From Gordonibacter urolithinfaciens (lineage in GTDB: Bacteria; Actinomycetota; Coriobacteriia; Coriobacteriales; Eggerthellaceae), in contig NZ_LT900217.1 in the NCBI RefSeq assembly GCF_900199375.1, positions 1,488,001-1,552,000 of the forward strand: a stretch of DNA of 64,000 nucleotides, in the 5' to 3' direction. The stretch's first letter is position 1. Each line of letters opens with the position of its first letter. Both the position numbers and the translations under genes were made by a program. The notes below the pieces were generated by a model, which searched no databases, had not been told where the DNA came from, and worked only from the letters and a program-made list of their open reading frames with translations. Positions 1 through 8,800 of this stretch are shown here, piece after piece.

Positions 1-3000
1 CGGCCGCTCCCAGCACAGCCGCGGCCGCCAAAGCCGCAAAACCTACGGTTACCGCAACGGAAATTAGGGGATCCCCCGTCTTCGTAACCGTTGACCCACC
101 CAAAGCACTCCATGGCGAGGCTGCTCCGGAACCCGTACCCGAGCTGCCTCCCTCTCCCGTGCCGCCGGGGTCGTCCGGCGTGGGCGCAGGTGTCGGAGCC
201 GCTTTGAACGAAACGGCGAGCGTATGGTCGCCGCGCACGTCCAAGAACGCGTAGCTTGCGCGCGACCAGGCTAGGCGTGCCCCGTCCACCGTTACAGCCC
301 CCACTGCGTAGCCCTCGTCGGGATAGAAGTAGAACGTCTGGCTCGCACCATGGGCAACCTCCACCGCATTGCTGGGCGACACGCGCCCGTGGCCGCCATC
401 CACCGTTGCCGTGATCGTATGCAGCGTAACGGGCGGGTCGGGTTCCTCCACGGGAGCGAACTCGGCGTGCAGCCCATGGGCGGCCTCGACGTTCGCCAAC
501 ATGAAGGTCATGTTCTGCACCTGGGAAGTCACATCGGCATCGTCCAAGGTCACGCGCGAGAGCTTGTAGCCCTCGTCGGACTCGAGCGCGAACAGGACCT
601 CCTGCCCGCGCACCACGTCCAAGCGTCCGGACGGCGTGACCGAGCCGCCCTCCGAGGCCGTGGCCGTCACCGGGAACGTGTCGGGCAGCACCGGGTCGGG
701 ATCGCCGGAGGCGCGCAGGCGGAACGTGGCGTGCAGCGTCGTGTCCGCCGCCACGTCGTACATCGTGTAGGTGCCGTCGACGGGCGTGACCGTGCGCCCG
801 CCCGCCTCCACCTTGTCGAGCACGTAGCCTTCCTCGGGGAAGAACGCGAACGTCTGGCAGCCGCCCGCCCGCACCGGCACGTCGCCCGACGGCGACACCC
901 GGCCCCCAGCGGAGGACGTGGCCCGCACGGTAAAGGGCGCCGCAGGACCGGGTTCCTCCGCATCGGCTGCGAACACGGCTCTCACCTGCGTGTCGGCACG
1001 CACGTTCTCCAAGGCGAGCACGCCTCCCGAAAGCCGGCCCGTTGCATCCTGCCCGTCCACGGTGAGAGCAGCCAGGTGCCAACCCGTATCGGCCCGCACC
1101 GTGAACGACGCCCCGCCGCCGCTGGGCACCCGCACGGCCCCTGCAGGCGAGATCATGCCGCTGCCCTCCGCACTCGCCGACACCTCGTGCACCGGCACCG
1201 GCGAGGGAGCGGGCTCGCCGTCCGCGAGCCTCTTGAAGCGGACGCTCACCTGGGCATCCTCGGCCAGATTGTCTACCGTGAAGCAGTACGCGCTCTGCGG
1301 CAGCACCGCGCTCAGGGATCGCAGCGTGGGCGCCACCACCGCGTGCGCCGGCACGGGCTGGCCGTTCACCAGCACGGCGTCCAGGCCGAAACCGGGCTCC
1401 GGATATGCGTAGAACGTCTGCGACGAGCCTGCCACCAGGCGCAGCGAGCCCGAGGGCGACACGGTGCCACCCTCGCCGCTGTCGGACGTCACCTCCACGG
1501 CCACCTCGACGCTCACCAGGGTATCGTCCGGCAGCAAATGCTTTCGCTCCTTGAACGTGACCTCCACGCGCGCGTCCTTCGCCACGTCCGCCAAGCGGAA
1601 CGAGAAGCCCCCGGACTGCACCACAGCGCCGTCCACCAGCACCTCGTCCACCTCGTAGCCCTCGTCGGGCAGCAGGGCGAACAGCACCGAGCCGCCCTCG
1701 ATCACCCGAACCTCCCCCGACGGAGACACGGTGCCGTGCGCGGCCGCCTGCGCCGTGACCGTGTAGGCGCCTGGCTGGGGCCGCGGCACGGAGCCTGCAT
1801 CGGAGAACGCGACGGAAAGCTCGGTGTCGGCCTGTATGTCGAACAGGGTGTAGCTGGAGCCGTTGAACGCGAACTCGCGCCCGTCAATGGAAAGCGCGCT
1901 GACCTGCTTGCCCTGTTCGGGGAAGAAGGAGAACGTCTGCGCCGAACCGCGCGGCACCAGCACCCCTCCTGCTGGGCTCACTGCGCCGCCCGCGCCTGCG
2001 CGCGCCTCGACCGTGACGCAGTCGGGAGCGGCCGGGTCGCGCGGCACCGGCTCGAACGCAACCTCCACGCGGTGGTCCGCCACCACGTTCTGCAACGTAA
2101 GCTTGCCGCCACGCACCTGTCCGGTTACGTCGTCGCCGTCGAGCATAACCGCGTTCAGGCGGTGGCCGTCCTCGGCCGCCAGCGAAACCGTGGCGGTGCC
2201 GCCGTGGGGCACGTCGGCCTGAGCGGGCGACACGGTGCCGCGACCGTCCACGACCTCGGCCGTCACGGTGCGCGTTACGACGGGAAGCGGCGAGCCGGAA
2301 CGGAACGTGACCGTGACCTCGGTATCGTCCAGCACGGCCGGCAGCAGCAGCTCGTCGCCGAACACCACCGCTCGTTCGGCTGGCACATTGCCTTTGCGAA
2401 CCAGCACTTCGTCCACTGCGTAGCCTTCGGCCGGCACCAGCAGCACGCGCACGGCGGTGCCATGCGCGGCCGGCATGCTCTGCGAGGCGGACGGCTGCGC
2501 GCCGCCCAGAGCCACCAGGCCACCCTCGCCCTGCACTTGGGCCGTCACCGTATGCTGGCGCCCTTCATCCACCACAGCAGGAGCGAAGAAAGCGCGCAGC
2601 ACGTGATCGCCCTCGAGGGGCGGGAACACGTAGGCGTTGCCCGCGGCCTGCACGGCCGCCCCGTCCACCTCAACGCGGTCGAGCACGTAGCCCTCGTGCG
2701 GCAACAACGCGTACACCGGCTTGGCGCCCGGCGCGAACTCCACGGTTCCGGCCGGGCTCACCGAGCCGCCCGCTCCGGCCTCGGCCGTAACCGAGCATGT
2801 CCCCTGGGCGGGGACGGCCAACGCGAACGCCCCGAGCGCCCCCGTCTTGCCCAGCGCCCTGCCGCCCACAACCTGCGCGGCGATCTGCTCGACCGCGCCC
2901 GATGCCCCCAGGCGCAGCACTGTGACCTCTGCGCCGTCGGGCAGGTCGACGGGGAACGACACGCCCAGATCGCCGCGGTACGCCGGCGTTCCGTCGGGGG

Positions 3001-3703
3001 CGGTGGGCAGCCCCACGTGCCATGCTCCCTCCACGCGCATCCCCGCTGCGGCCTCGAGCAGGAACGCATACGCAGCCGAGCGCTCATCGAGCGGCGTCGC
3101 CGCGAGGTCGGCGTCGGCAAGCGAACGGTGCAGAGCGCCTTGCACGGTCACACCGGCGGCGCTCGCAAGCGTGCGGTCCAGGTACTCGTCGGACAGCGTC
3201 ACGTCCATCGACGCGCTCGCCGACGACCCGCTGGCCGGATCCGCAACCTCCACGGTATAGCGGTAGGTGCGGCCGGTTTCAAGAAGGCCTGCCGCAACAT
3301 CGTCCGACAGGGGATGCTGCGGGCGGTCGTCGGCGAAGGCCTGGTCGGGCGCAACGGAACCGTCAACGCCCAGCACGCCGCGCGTCCACGAGTAGGAGCA
3401 CACATCGGGGTTGGCCCCCGACACCACAACCTTCAGCACATAGGTCTGCTGGTCGACCGGCTTTCCCATATCGGCTCGTATGTCAGCCAGCGAGGCGGCG
3501 ATGTCGTCTGTCTTCCCCAAGATGGAAAGCCCTACCACCAGCACGCTCACCGTGGTTGAGGCCTCTTCGCCCGCAAACGGCACGGCCGGCCCCGCCGACG
3601 GCCCGGAGGGCGACGACGCAGGTTCCGCAATGGCGGAAACGGGGGTGGTAAGCAGGCATACGCACAGCAGCGCAGCCAGTGACTTGTGTATATACCTTCT
3701 CAT
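1..3703 (-). CDS. Secreted surface protein with about ten divergent InlB-B-type repeats (C-terminus cut by window edge)
   Basis: The frame is open from an ATG at 3703 to base 1, so the gene continues off the left edge. The ATG follows GGGAACAGGT, a modest ribosome site. The first 25 residues (MRRYIHKSLAALLCVCLLT) form a signal peptide. After a non-repeat region of about 230 residues, about ten repeats of roughly 85 residues follow, each with a pattern like GSVSPSG...F.F.PEEGYVLDKV....Y....V..D..L.A.F. This pattern is known from divergent InlB B-repeat domains of surface proteins. The last visible part is a Pro/Gly/Ser linker, then TKTGDP and a hydrophobic stretch rich in Ala/Val, which resembles a sorting or membrane-anchor tail. 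It is the last visible gene of the surface-protein run. Ligand unknown. The long plus-strand reading frame opposite is its shadow. Confidence 0.85.
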   Translation of the reverse strand, partial: MRRYIHKSLAALLCVCLLTTPVSAIAEPASSPSGPSAGPAVPFAGEEASTTVSVLVVGLSILGKTDDIAASLADIRADMGKPVDQQTYVLKVVVSGANPDVCSYSWTRGVLGVDGSVAPDQAFADDRPQHPLSDDVAAGLLETGRTYRYTVEVADPASGSSASASMDVTLSDEYLDRTLASAAGVTVQGALHRSLADADLAATPLDERSAAYAFLLEAAAGMRVEGAWHVGLPTAPDGTPAYRGDLGVSFPVDLPDGAEVTVLRLGASGAVEQIAAQVVGGRALGKTGALGAFALAVPAQGTCSVTAEAGAGGSVSPAGTVEFAPGAKPVYALLPHEGYVLDRVEVDGAAVQAAGNAYVFPPLEGDHVLRAFFAPAVVDEGRQHTVTAQVQGEGGLVALGGAQPSASQSMPAAHGTAVRVLLVPAEGYAVDEVLVRKGNVPAERAVVFGDELLLPAVLDDTEVTVTFRSGSPLPVVTRTVTAEVVDGRGTVSPAQADVPHGGTATVSLAAEDGHRLNAVMLDGDDVTGQVRGGKLTLQNVVADHRVEVAFEPVPRDPAAPDCVTVEARAGAGGAVSPAGGVLVPRGSAQTFSFFPEQGKQVSALSIDGREFAFNGSSYTLFDIQADTELSVAFSDAGSVPRPQPGAYTVTAQAAAHGTVSPSGEVRVIEGGSVLFALLPDEGYEVDEVLVDGAVVQSGGFSFRLADVAKDARVEVTFKERKHLLPDDTLVSVEVAVEVTSDSGEGGTVSPSGSLRLVAGSSQTFYAYPEPGFGLDAVLVNGQPVPAHAVVAPTLRSLSAVLPQSAYCFTVDNLAEDAQVSVRFKRLADGEPAPSPVPVHEVSASAEGSGMISPAGAVRVPSGGGASFTVRADTGWHLAALTVDGQDATGRLSGGVLALENVRADTQVRAVFAADAEEPGPAAPFTVRATSSAGGRVSPSGDVPVRAGGCQTFAFFPEEGYVLDKVEAGGRTVTPVDGTYTMYDVAADTTLHATFRLRASGDPDPVLPDTFPVTATASEGGSVTPSGRLDVVRGQEVLFALESDEGYKLSRVTLDDADVTSQVQNMTFMLANVEAAHGLHAEFAPVEEPDPPVTLHTITATVDGGHGRVSPSNAVEVAHGASQTFYFYPDEGYAVGAVTVDGARLAWSRASYAFLDVRGDHTLAVSFKAAPTPAPTPDDPGGTGEGGSSGTGSGAASPWSALGGSTVTKTGDPLISVAVTVGFAALAAAAVLGAA

Positions 3704-3723
3704 ACCTGTTCCCTTTTCCCTTG

Positions 3724-4329
3724 TCAGCCTGCCACCACGATGGTCATCTTCGCGGCGGCCTGCCCCACCGGCTCCTCCGTGTCCGACTCGAAGGCGTAGA
3801 ACACGGCTGTGCACGGGTAAGACCCCACATCCAGATCCGCGTCCAGCCGCGCACGCTGGATGTGATGGTTGGGCTCGATCATGCCCGTGCGGTACACGGA
3901 TTCGCCCGTGTCGTCGCGCACCACCTCCACCTGCATGAGGTAGTGGTTGCTCGGCACGTTTTCTATACGCACCTCACCCTCGGCGGTTCCCTCGCGGAAC
4001 TCCACGTAGGACGCTATGGATATGTTGAACATGCCCTCTTCCACGATGCGGTCGAGCTCGGCCTGCAGCTCGTCGGGCGTCTTGCCCTCCAGCTGGCCGA
4101 GCGCCGCATTCGGGTCGCGTCCCTGGAGGCTATGGCTCCCCAGGTTGAACGCGAGCACGCCGGCTACCACGAGCGCCGCAGCCGCCACTGCGGCCATAAT
4201 CCAGAAAAGGGGCGGCAGCGATTGGCGGGCAGCGGCCGAACCCGGCTGCGCCTCCCCGCGCGCCGTGGACATGCCCGTCTCGGAAGGACGTGCGCCTTCC
4301 GGATTTTCGTTGTTGCTAGAGACTGACAT
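3724..4329 (-). CDS. Single-pass membrane protein with extracytoplasmic beta-rich domain (paralogue of 5107-5733)
   Basis: 201 residues. The ATG at 4329 follows GGAAAGGG. Residues 1-39 are a polar cytoplasmic tail, about 41-65 form one membrane segment (LFWIMAAVAAAALVVAGVLA), and the rest is outside. The outer part carries ELQAELDRIVEEGMF, then a beta-rich region with ENVPSNHYLMQVEV and a C-terminal AAAKMTIVV. It is about half identical to the product at 5107-5733, so the two arose by duplication. The two copies flank the gene for a small secreted protein. Function is not known. The context suggests a membrane base or assembly partner for the neighbouring surface proteins; that is inference. 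Confidence 0.8.
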   Translation of the reverse strand: MSVSSNNENPEGARPSETGMSTARGEAQPGSAAARQSLPPLFWIMAAVAAAALVVAGVLAFNLGSHSLQGRDPNAALGQLEGKTPDELQAELDRIVEEGMFNISIASYVEFREGTAEGEVRIENVPSNHYLMQVEVVRDDTGESVYRTGMIEPNHHIQRARLDADLDVGSYPCTAVFYAFESDTEEPVGQAAAKMTIVVAG

Positions 4330-4386
4330 ATACCCTTTCCGATCGTTATGCTGACGGCGCCGTTTTGCCTGTTAGTGGTTTTGCGA

Positions 4387-4410
4387 GGCCGGGCCCTAAC
4401 GAGCCCGGCC
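4387..4410 (-). terminator. GC-rich hairpin after the small secreted protein gene
   Basis: Arms GGCCGGGC and GCCCGGCC with an 8-base loop lie just past the stop codon of the gene ending at 4424. There is no T-run on the minus strand, so it may be an mRNA-stabilising 3' hairpin or a weak attenuator rather than a full terminator. Confidence 0.4.
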
Positions 4411-4423
4411 CGCGATCCGTTTC

Positions 4424-5008
4424 CTAAGCTGCGCTGACTTTGTACGTGAGCTTCACGGCTTCGACTGCCTTGTCTGCTGAATTCTGAGCCGTGCTAGAGG
4501 CTTTCGACATGGTGCCGGAAAGCGCGATGGCGAGCTCGTTGTTGCTCGCGCCGGCAGCAACGGTCCAGCCTGTTGCAGGTTTGAACGAGTTGTTGGTGAC
4601 AACGCTCCATCCAGTTGTGTCATCGGTCGTGGCGATCTTCATTTGAAGCGTGGCGATTTTTCCGTCACTCGGAGCTGATGCAGTTGCCTGATTGTCAGAC
4701 GAAAGGCCCCATTTCGACGCAGCATCGGTCGTCTGGGTGGCCACCACTTCTTCCACCTTGATATCGAACGCCGAGTTGTTCACGATCTTGTACGTGCCAT
4801 CGGTAGGACCAGTGAATGCGCCGCCGTTCGCCGGAGCCCCGACCGTCAAATTCAACGGAAGCGTGGCGCTAATATTGCTCGTATCGGTAAAAATCGACAC
4901 CTTTGTATCGGCAGAGTTATTGCTAAAAGATTCTGCAAACGCCGGGACAGCCGTGCCGAAGGCGAGGGCCGCAGTGAGGACGGCGGTTGCCAGTACTTTC
5001 TTCTTCAT
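4424..5008 (-). CDS. Small secreted beta-rich surface protein
   Basis: 194 residues from the ATG at 5008, chosen because GGAGGTAACGAAC sits directly upstream and the product then starts with a classic signal peptide (MKKKVLATAVLTAALAFG, cleavage near PAFAES). A longer upstream frame to 5110 would bury this signal. The mature part is rich in Thr, Ser, Ala and Asn, without Cys, and looks all-beta: ISATLPLNLTV, GTYKIVNNSAFDIKVEEV, and a last strand VKLTYKVSAA. The same order of strands ends the giant LRR protein (about 5831-6240). This resembles pilin- or WxL-like secreted beta-sandwiches, but no family could be confirmed by eye. The strong ribosome site suggests high expression. Confidence 0.8.
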   Translation of the reverse strand: MKKKVLATAVLTAALAFGTAVPAFAESFSNNSADTKVSIFTDTSNISATLPLNLTVGAPANGGAFTGPTDGTYKIVNNSAFDIKVEEVVATQTTDAASKWGLSSDNQATASAPSDGKIATLQMKIATTDDTTGWSVVTNNSFKPATGWTVAAGASNNELAIALSGTMSKASSTAQNSADKAVEAVKLTYKVSAA

Positions 5009-5106
5009 GTTCGTTACCTCCTTGATCGTTGCCAACTGCTTCTTATTGTTCGAGGTCATCGCTTCATCAACCACCTCGATCCTTCGCTTCGAGAGCTTCC
5101 ATGCAC

Positions 5107-5733
5107 TCACCCCTTCACGATGAGGGTCACCTTGGCGGCAGCCTTGCCCACATCGTCGTGGGATTCAGCGTCGAGGGCGGTGAACATGGCGGTGGCCGGG
5201 TAGGTTCCGGCGTCCAGGTCGGCCGAGAGCGTGATGGACTCGATGTAGCTGCCCGGCTTGATGGCCTTGGACTCGTAGACGGTCTCACCGGTGTCGTCCA
5301 GCGTGATGGCCACCTGCATGAGGTAGCGGTTGCCGGGCACGTTCTCGAGGTAGGCCGTGCCGGGCGCAGCGCCGTCGTCGAACTCGATCACGCTAGCGAT
5401 GGAGATGCCGAACATGCCCTCCTCCACGATGCGGTCGAGCTCTGCCTGCATCTCCTCGGCCGACTTGTAGGGCGCCTGTCCCGATTTCGCGTTCGGATCG
5501 AAGATGTCCGCCGGACGCCCGAGCGCGAACCACAGCGCGAGGCCTACCACGATCAGCAGCACCACGGTGGCAGCAGCCGCAACCAGGCGCTTCTTCTTAG
5601 ACGAGCCGTCGCCTTCCGAACGCGGCGCAATCGAGGGCCGCGGCCCGCGAGACGGATGCACCTCGTGCACACCGGCTGCCCGGTGCACTTCATGCAGGGA
5701 GGGATTCTGGTCTGTCTGCTGTTCTTCGGTCAT
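5107..5733 (-). CDS. Single-pass membrane protein with extracytoplasmic beta-rich domain (paralogue of 3724-4329)
   Basis: 208 residues; ATG at 5733 after CAGGGGAT. A polar, His/Arg-rich cytoplasmic tail (residues 1-48) leads to a membrane segment at about 50-71 (VAAAATVVLLIVVGLALWFA), then the shared outer domain: EMQAELDRIVEEGMFGISIAS, ENVPGNRYLMQVAI, DDTGETVYES and AAAKVTLIVKG. It differs from its paralogue mostly in the cytoplasmic tail. It lies between the giant protein gene and the small secreted protein gene, on the same strand. A structural or chaperone role in the surface assembly is inferred only from position. Confidence 0.8.
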   Translation of the reverse strand: MTEEQQTDQNPSLHEVHRAAGVHEVHPSRGPRPSIAPRSEGDGSSKKKRLVAAAATVVLLIVVGLALWFALGRPADIFDPNAKSGQAPYKSAEEMQAELDRIVEEGMFGISIASVIEFDDGAAPGTAYLENVPGNRYLMQVAITLDDTGETVYESKAIKPGSYIESITLSADLDAGTYPATAMFTALDAESHDDVGKAAAKVTLIVKG

Positions 5734-5784
5734 ATCCCCTGTCTTTCATCGATCAATGCGCCGAAGCGCAAATGGGTAGGTTTC

Positions 5785-5812
5785 GCCCGGCGCCCCCGAG
5801 GGAGCGCCGGGC
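5785..5812 (-). terminator. GC-rich intercistronic hairpin
   Basis: Arms GCCCGGCGC and GCGCCGGGC with a 10-base loop, between the stop codon of the giant protein frame (5831) and the next gene (5733). No T-run follows on the minus strand. It could reduce read-through or protect the 3' end of the upstream message. Confidence 0.4.
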
Positions 5813-5830
5813 ATCGAATGCCAGGTTTTC

Positions 5831-8800
5831 TCACGCCGCAGGCTCCATCGTGTACTTGAGGCAAACCAGATCAGTGCTCCATCCATCGCGCCACAGCTTC
5901 ACCACGGACGCATCGGGAATGTCCAACCCGATGGAATAGTTGAGCACGCCGGGAGCGCCGGGCTGCGCAGCGGGCAGCACAAGCGACGAGAGCGTTCCCG
6001 ATTCGCCAACCCCCAGCGGCAGGGCGCGCTTGGCACCCTCAGGAAGTATCGTTGCCGCTATGTTCTGAATATCCGCCGGGCCCACGATCTCGCTAGCCGC
6101 ATTCGCCGCGTCGCACGACACATCCGTTACCTTGAGCGGCACGGGCGTGAATGACCGCATCTGCACGTCCGCCGACGTAGTCTTGCCCGTGGGGTCGAGC
6201 TTCACTTTTGCCTTCGTCGGTATCTGATACATGGTTTGCAGCGTGTACTTTCCGAAGAGCATGAGATTGCCGTCAACCAGCATCGCGTTGTTTTCGTCAA
6301 ACATCACTTTCGAGTCGGCCGTGAACGAATTGTTCCGATACCAACCGTCGAACGCATAGCCATACAGAGCAGGGTCGGCGGGGCGCGAGATTTTTGCATT
6401 ATCGGTACTAACCGACATCCACGTCTCGGCCTCCCCTGTCGCAGGATCGACCAAGACGAAGCACACCGTATGCGTTCCAGCAGGCTTGCTTGCTGCGGTA
6501 AAGAGGGCGCGTCCGTAGTTGCTCAGCCAATATGTCGATGCGTCGGCACTAGTGGGACCGAGCTTGGAGAGGTCTTCGCCAGCGTAGTAGGTAGGAAGCC
6601 CGTTCTCCGATCCGTATCCTGCCGCCCCGACGCCACCGAACATGGTGCCAACTCCAGCTACCCCGCCCATGCCCGCCAATTCGAGTGTTGAAGGAAGCGA
6701 AGTCAAGCTGGTGCAACCACCAAACATCGACGATACGTCATTCAGGTTCGCGGCATTGGAGAATGCAAATCCTTCAGGCAGAGCCTTGAGCGAAGTACAG
6801 CCTTCGAACATGCTGACCGTGCTCGTAGTCCCAGCCGGAATGGAAAAACCATAGGGAAGCGTCTCGAGAGACGACGCTCCTTTCGCAAACTCTTTAAGCG
6901 AACCCACGCCGGCCGGCAAGGCGAAGCCGGAAGGAAGCGCCTCCAACGAAGAGCAGCCGCTTATAAACCCATTAGCCGCATTTACCGTTGACGGCAAAGT
7001 AAAACCAACCGGAAGGGTCCGCAGGGCCGAACACCCTATGAACATGCAGCGGACGTCTTTTATTCCCTCGCGAAGCAGGAAGCTCATTGGGATCTCGGTT
7101 AGCTTTGCACACGCATCGAATAGGTGATTGGCAGTGACCACTGAACGAGGGAGCTCGAATCCGGATGGCAGCTTCGAAAGCTCGCGGCAGTAGGCAAACA
7201 TGTCCGAAACGCATTCAACGCCTTCAGGGATATCGAACTCATCGGGCACTTCCACCAAGGACGTGCAGCGGAAGAAAAGCCTCCTCAGCTCTTTCGCTTG
7301 CGTCGATATGCCCAGTTTCGAAATGTCGCTCAAATTATGCATTTCGGCAAACCAGCAGTTCATGTTGATGGCCGATGCGCTGGAATCCATATTCACGCTC
7401 CGAACCTCGTCTCGCAAAGGACCCCAGTAGCCGTTATTCCACTTTCCTTCGGAGAACGAGGCGTCTGCATGGTTCCACCCCAAGTAGCCTATGACCTCCC
7501 CCGGCTCGCACCAGATGCGCAGCGTGCCGTCGTCCGAGAGCGACCAGCCGGCGACCTGCGGGTCGTCGTTGCCGGGAGCGTCCGTCGTCGGCAGGGCGCC
7601 GCTGGTAGCGGCGTACTTGGCGTACAGGGAAAGGGGGCCGTCCACCGTCAGCGGGAAGCTCGCCTTGCTCGTGCAGGCCGCATCGGTGTACCAGCCGAGG
7701 AACGAGGCACCCTCGCGGCCGGGGGCAACGAGCCCGCGTATCGTGGAGTTCTTCGCGGCCGATTGGCGCGTCCACAGCTTTTGAACGCCCTCGCCATCGG
7801 GCAGATGGTAATCCACGAATGCCGAGCCATCGGGGATACCTATCTGTACCGTGCGCTTGTTATCAGCCCACTTCGTGTACTTCATAACCGCGGATTCTGC
7901 ACCGCCGTTGAAACACGTCGGCGTCTCTTCCTTGCATTGGAAGGGAAGTGTCGCCTTGGCCGCCTCGGCCACGGCTACGGGGAAGTCGAAGCCGTCGGGG
8001 AGCACCGTCAGCGAGCTGCAATTTGCGAACATTCCGTCCATGTTCCCAACGCTCTCGGGGACCGCGAATCCCTCGGGCAGCGACGCCAAGGCCGCGCAGC
8101 CGTAGAACATGTTGTCGGCGTCGGTAAGCTGGTAGGCGACATCTGGGTCGGCCGTCAGGTCAACAGCCGGCATGAAGTCTTTCGGAAGCGACTCCAGTTG
8201 CGTGCACCCGTTAAACATGGACGAGGCGCGCGATACGGACTTTGGAAGGGCCAAGCTTTCCGGAAGCGACTTGAGCTCGGTGCATCCCCTGAACATCAGT
8301 GACGAATGCTCCGTGGTTGCCGGCAGCGCGAAGCCCTCTTGGACCTCTTCGAGCGCCGTGCAGTTCTGGAACATGCCGCCCAGGTTCGTGGCGCTTTCCG
8401 GGAACGTAAGCGACGCGGGCACCTTCTTCAAAGCCGAGCAGCCGTAGAACAAGCCGTAGGCGCCAATCGAGTCCTCGGGAACAAATACGCCCGACGCGTC
8501 CTCGAGGCTTGTCATTCTCTTAAACCAATAGTTCATGTGGTATGCCCGCACATCATCGCCCATGGCAATTCGCCTCACCGACGCGCGCACGCCGCTCCAG
8601 TGCCCCGAGCTCTGGCCTTCCCACCCCCAATGCAGGTCGTCGATCGTCTGACCTCGCAAGCACGTAATCGACAGCGTGCCGTCGATGCCGAGCGTCCAGC
8701 CGGCAAGCGCTGGGTCGGTGTTGCCCTTATCGGAAGTCGTCGGCAACGCGCCGCCGTCCACCGTCCACTTGCCGTAGAGAGTCGTGGGCTCGCTCACGGG

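Noticed and set aside
350-3559. Long plus-strand frame of 1069 codons
   Set aside because: It lies opposite the InlB-repeat gene; the product is His/Arg/Gly-rich nonsense without a ribosome site. The minus strand gives a signal peptide and regular repeats.
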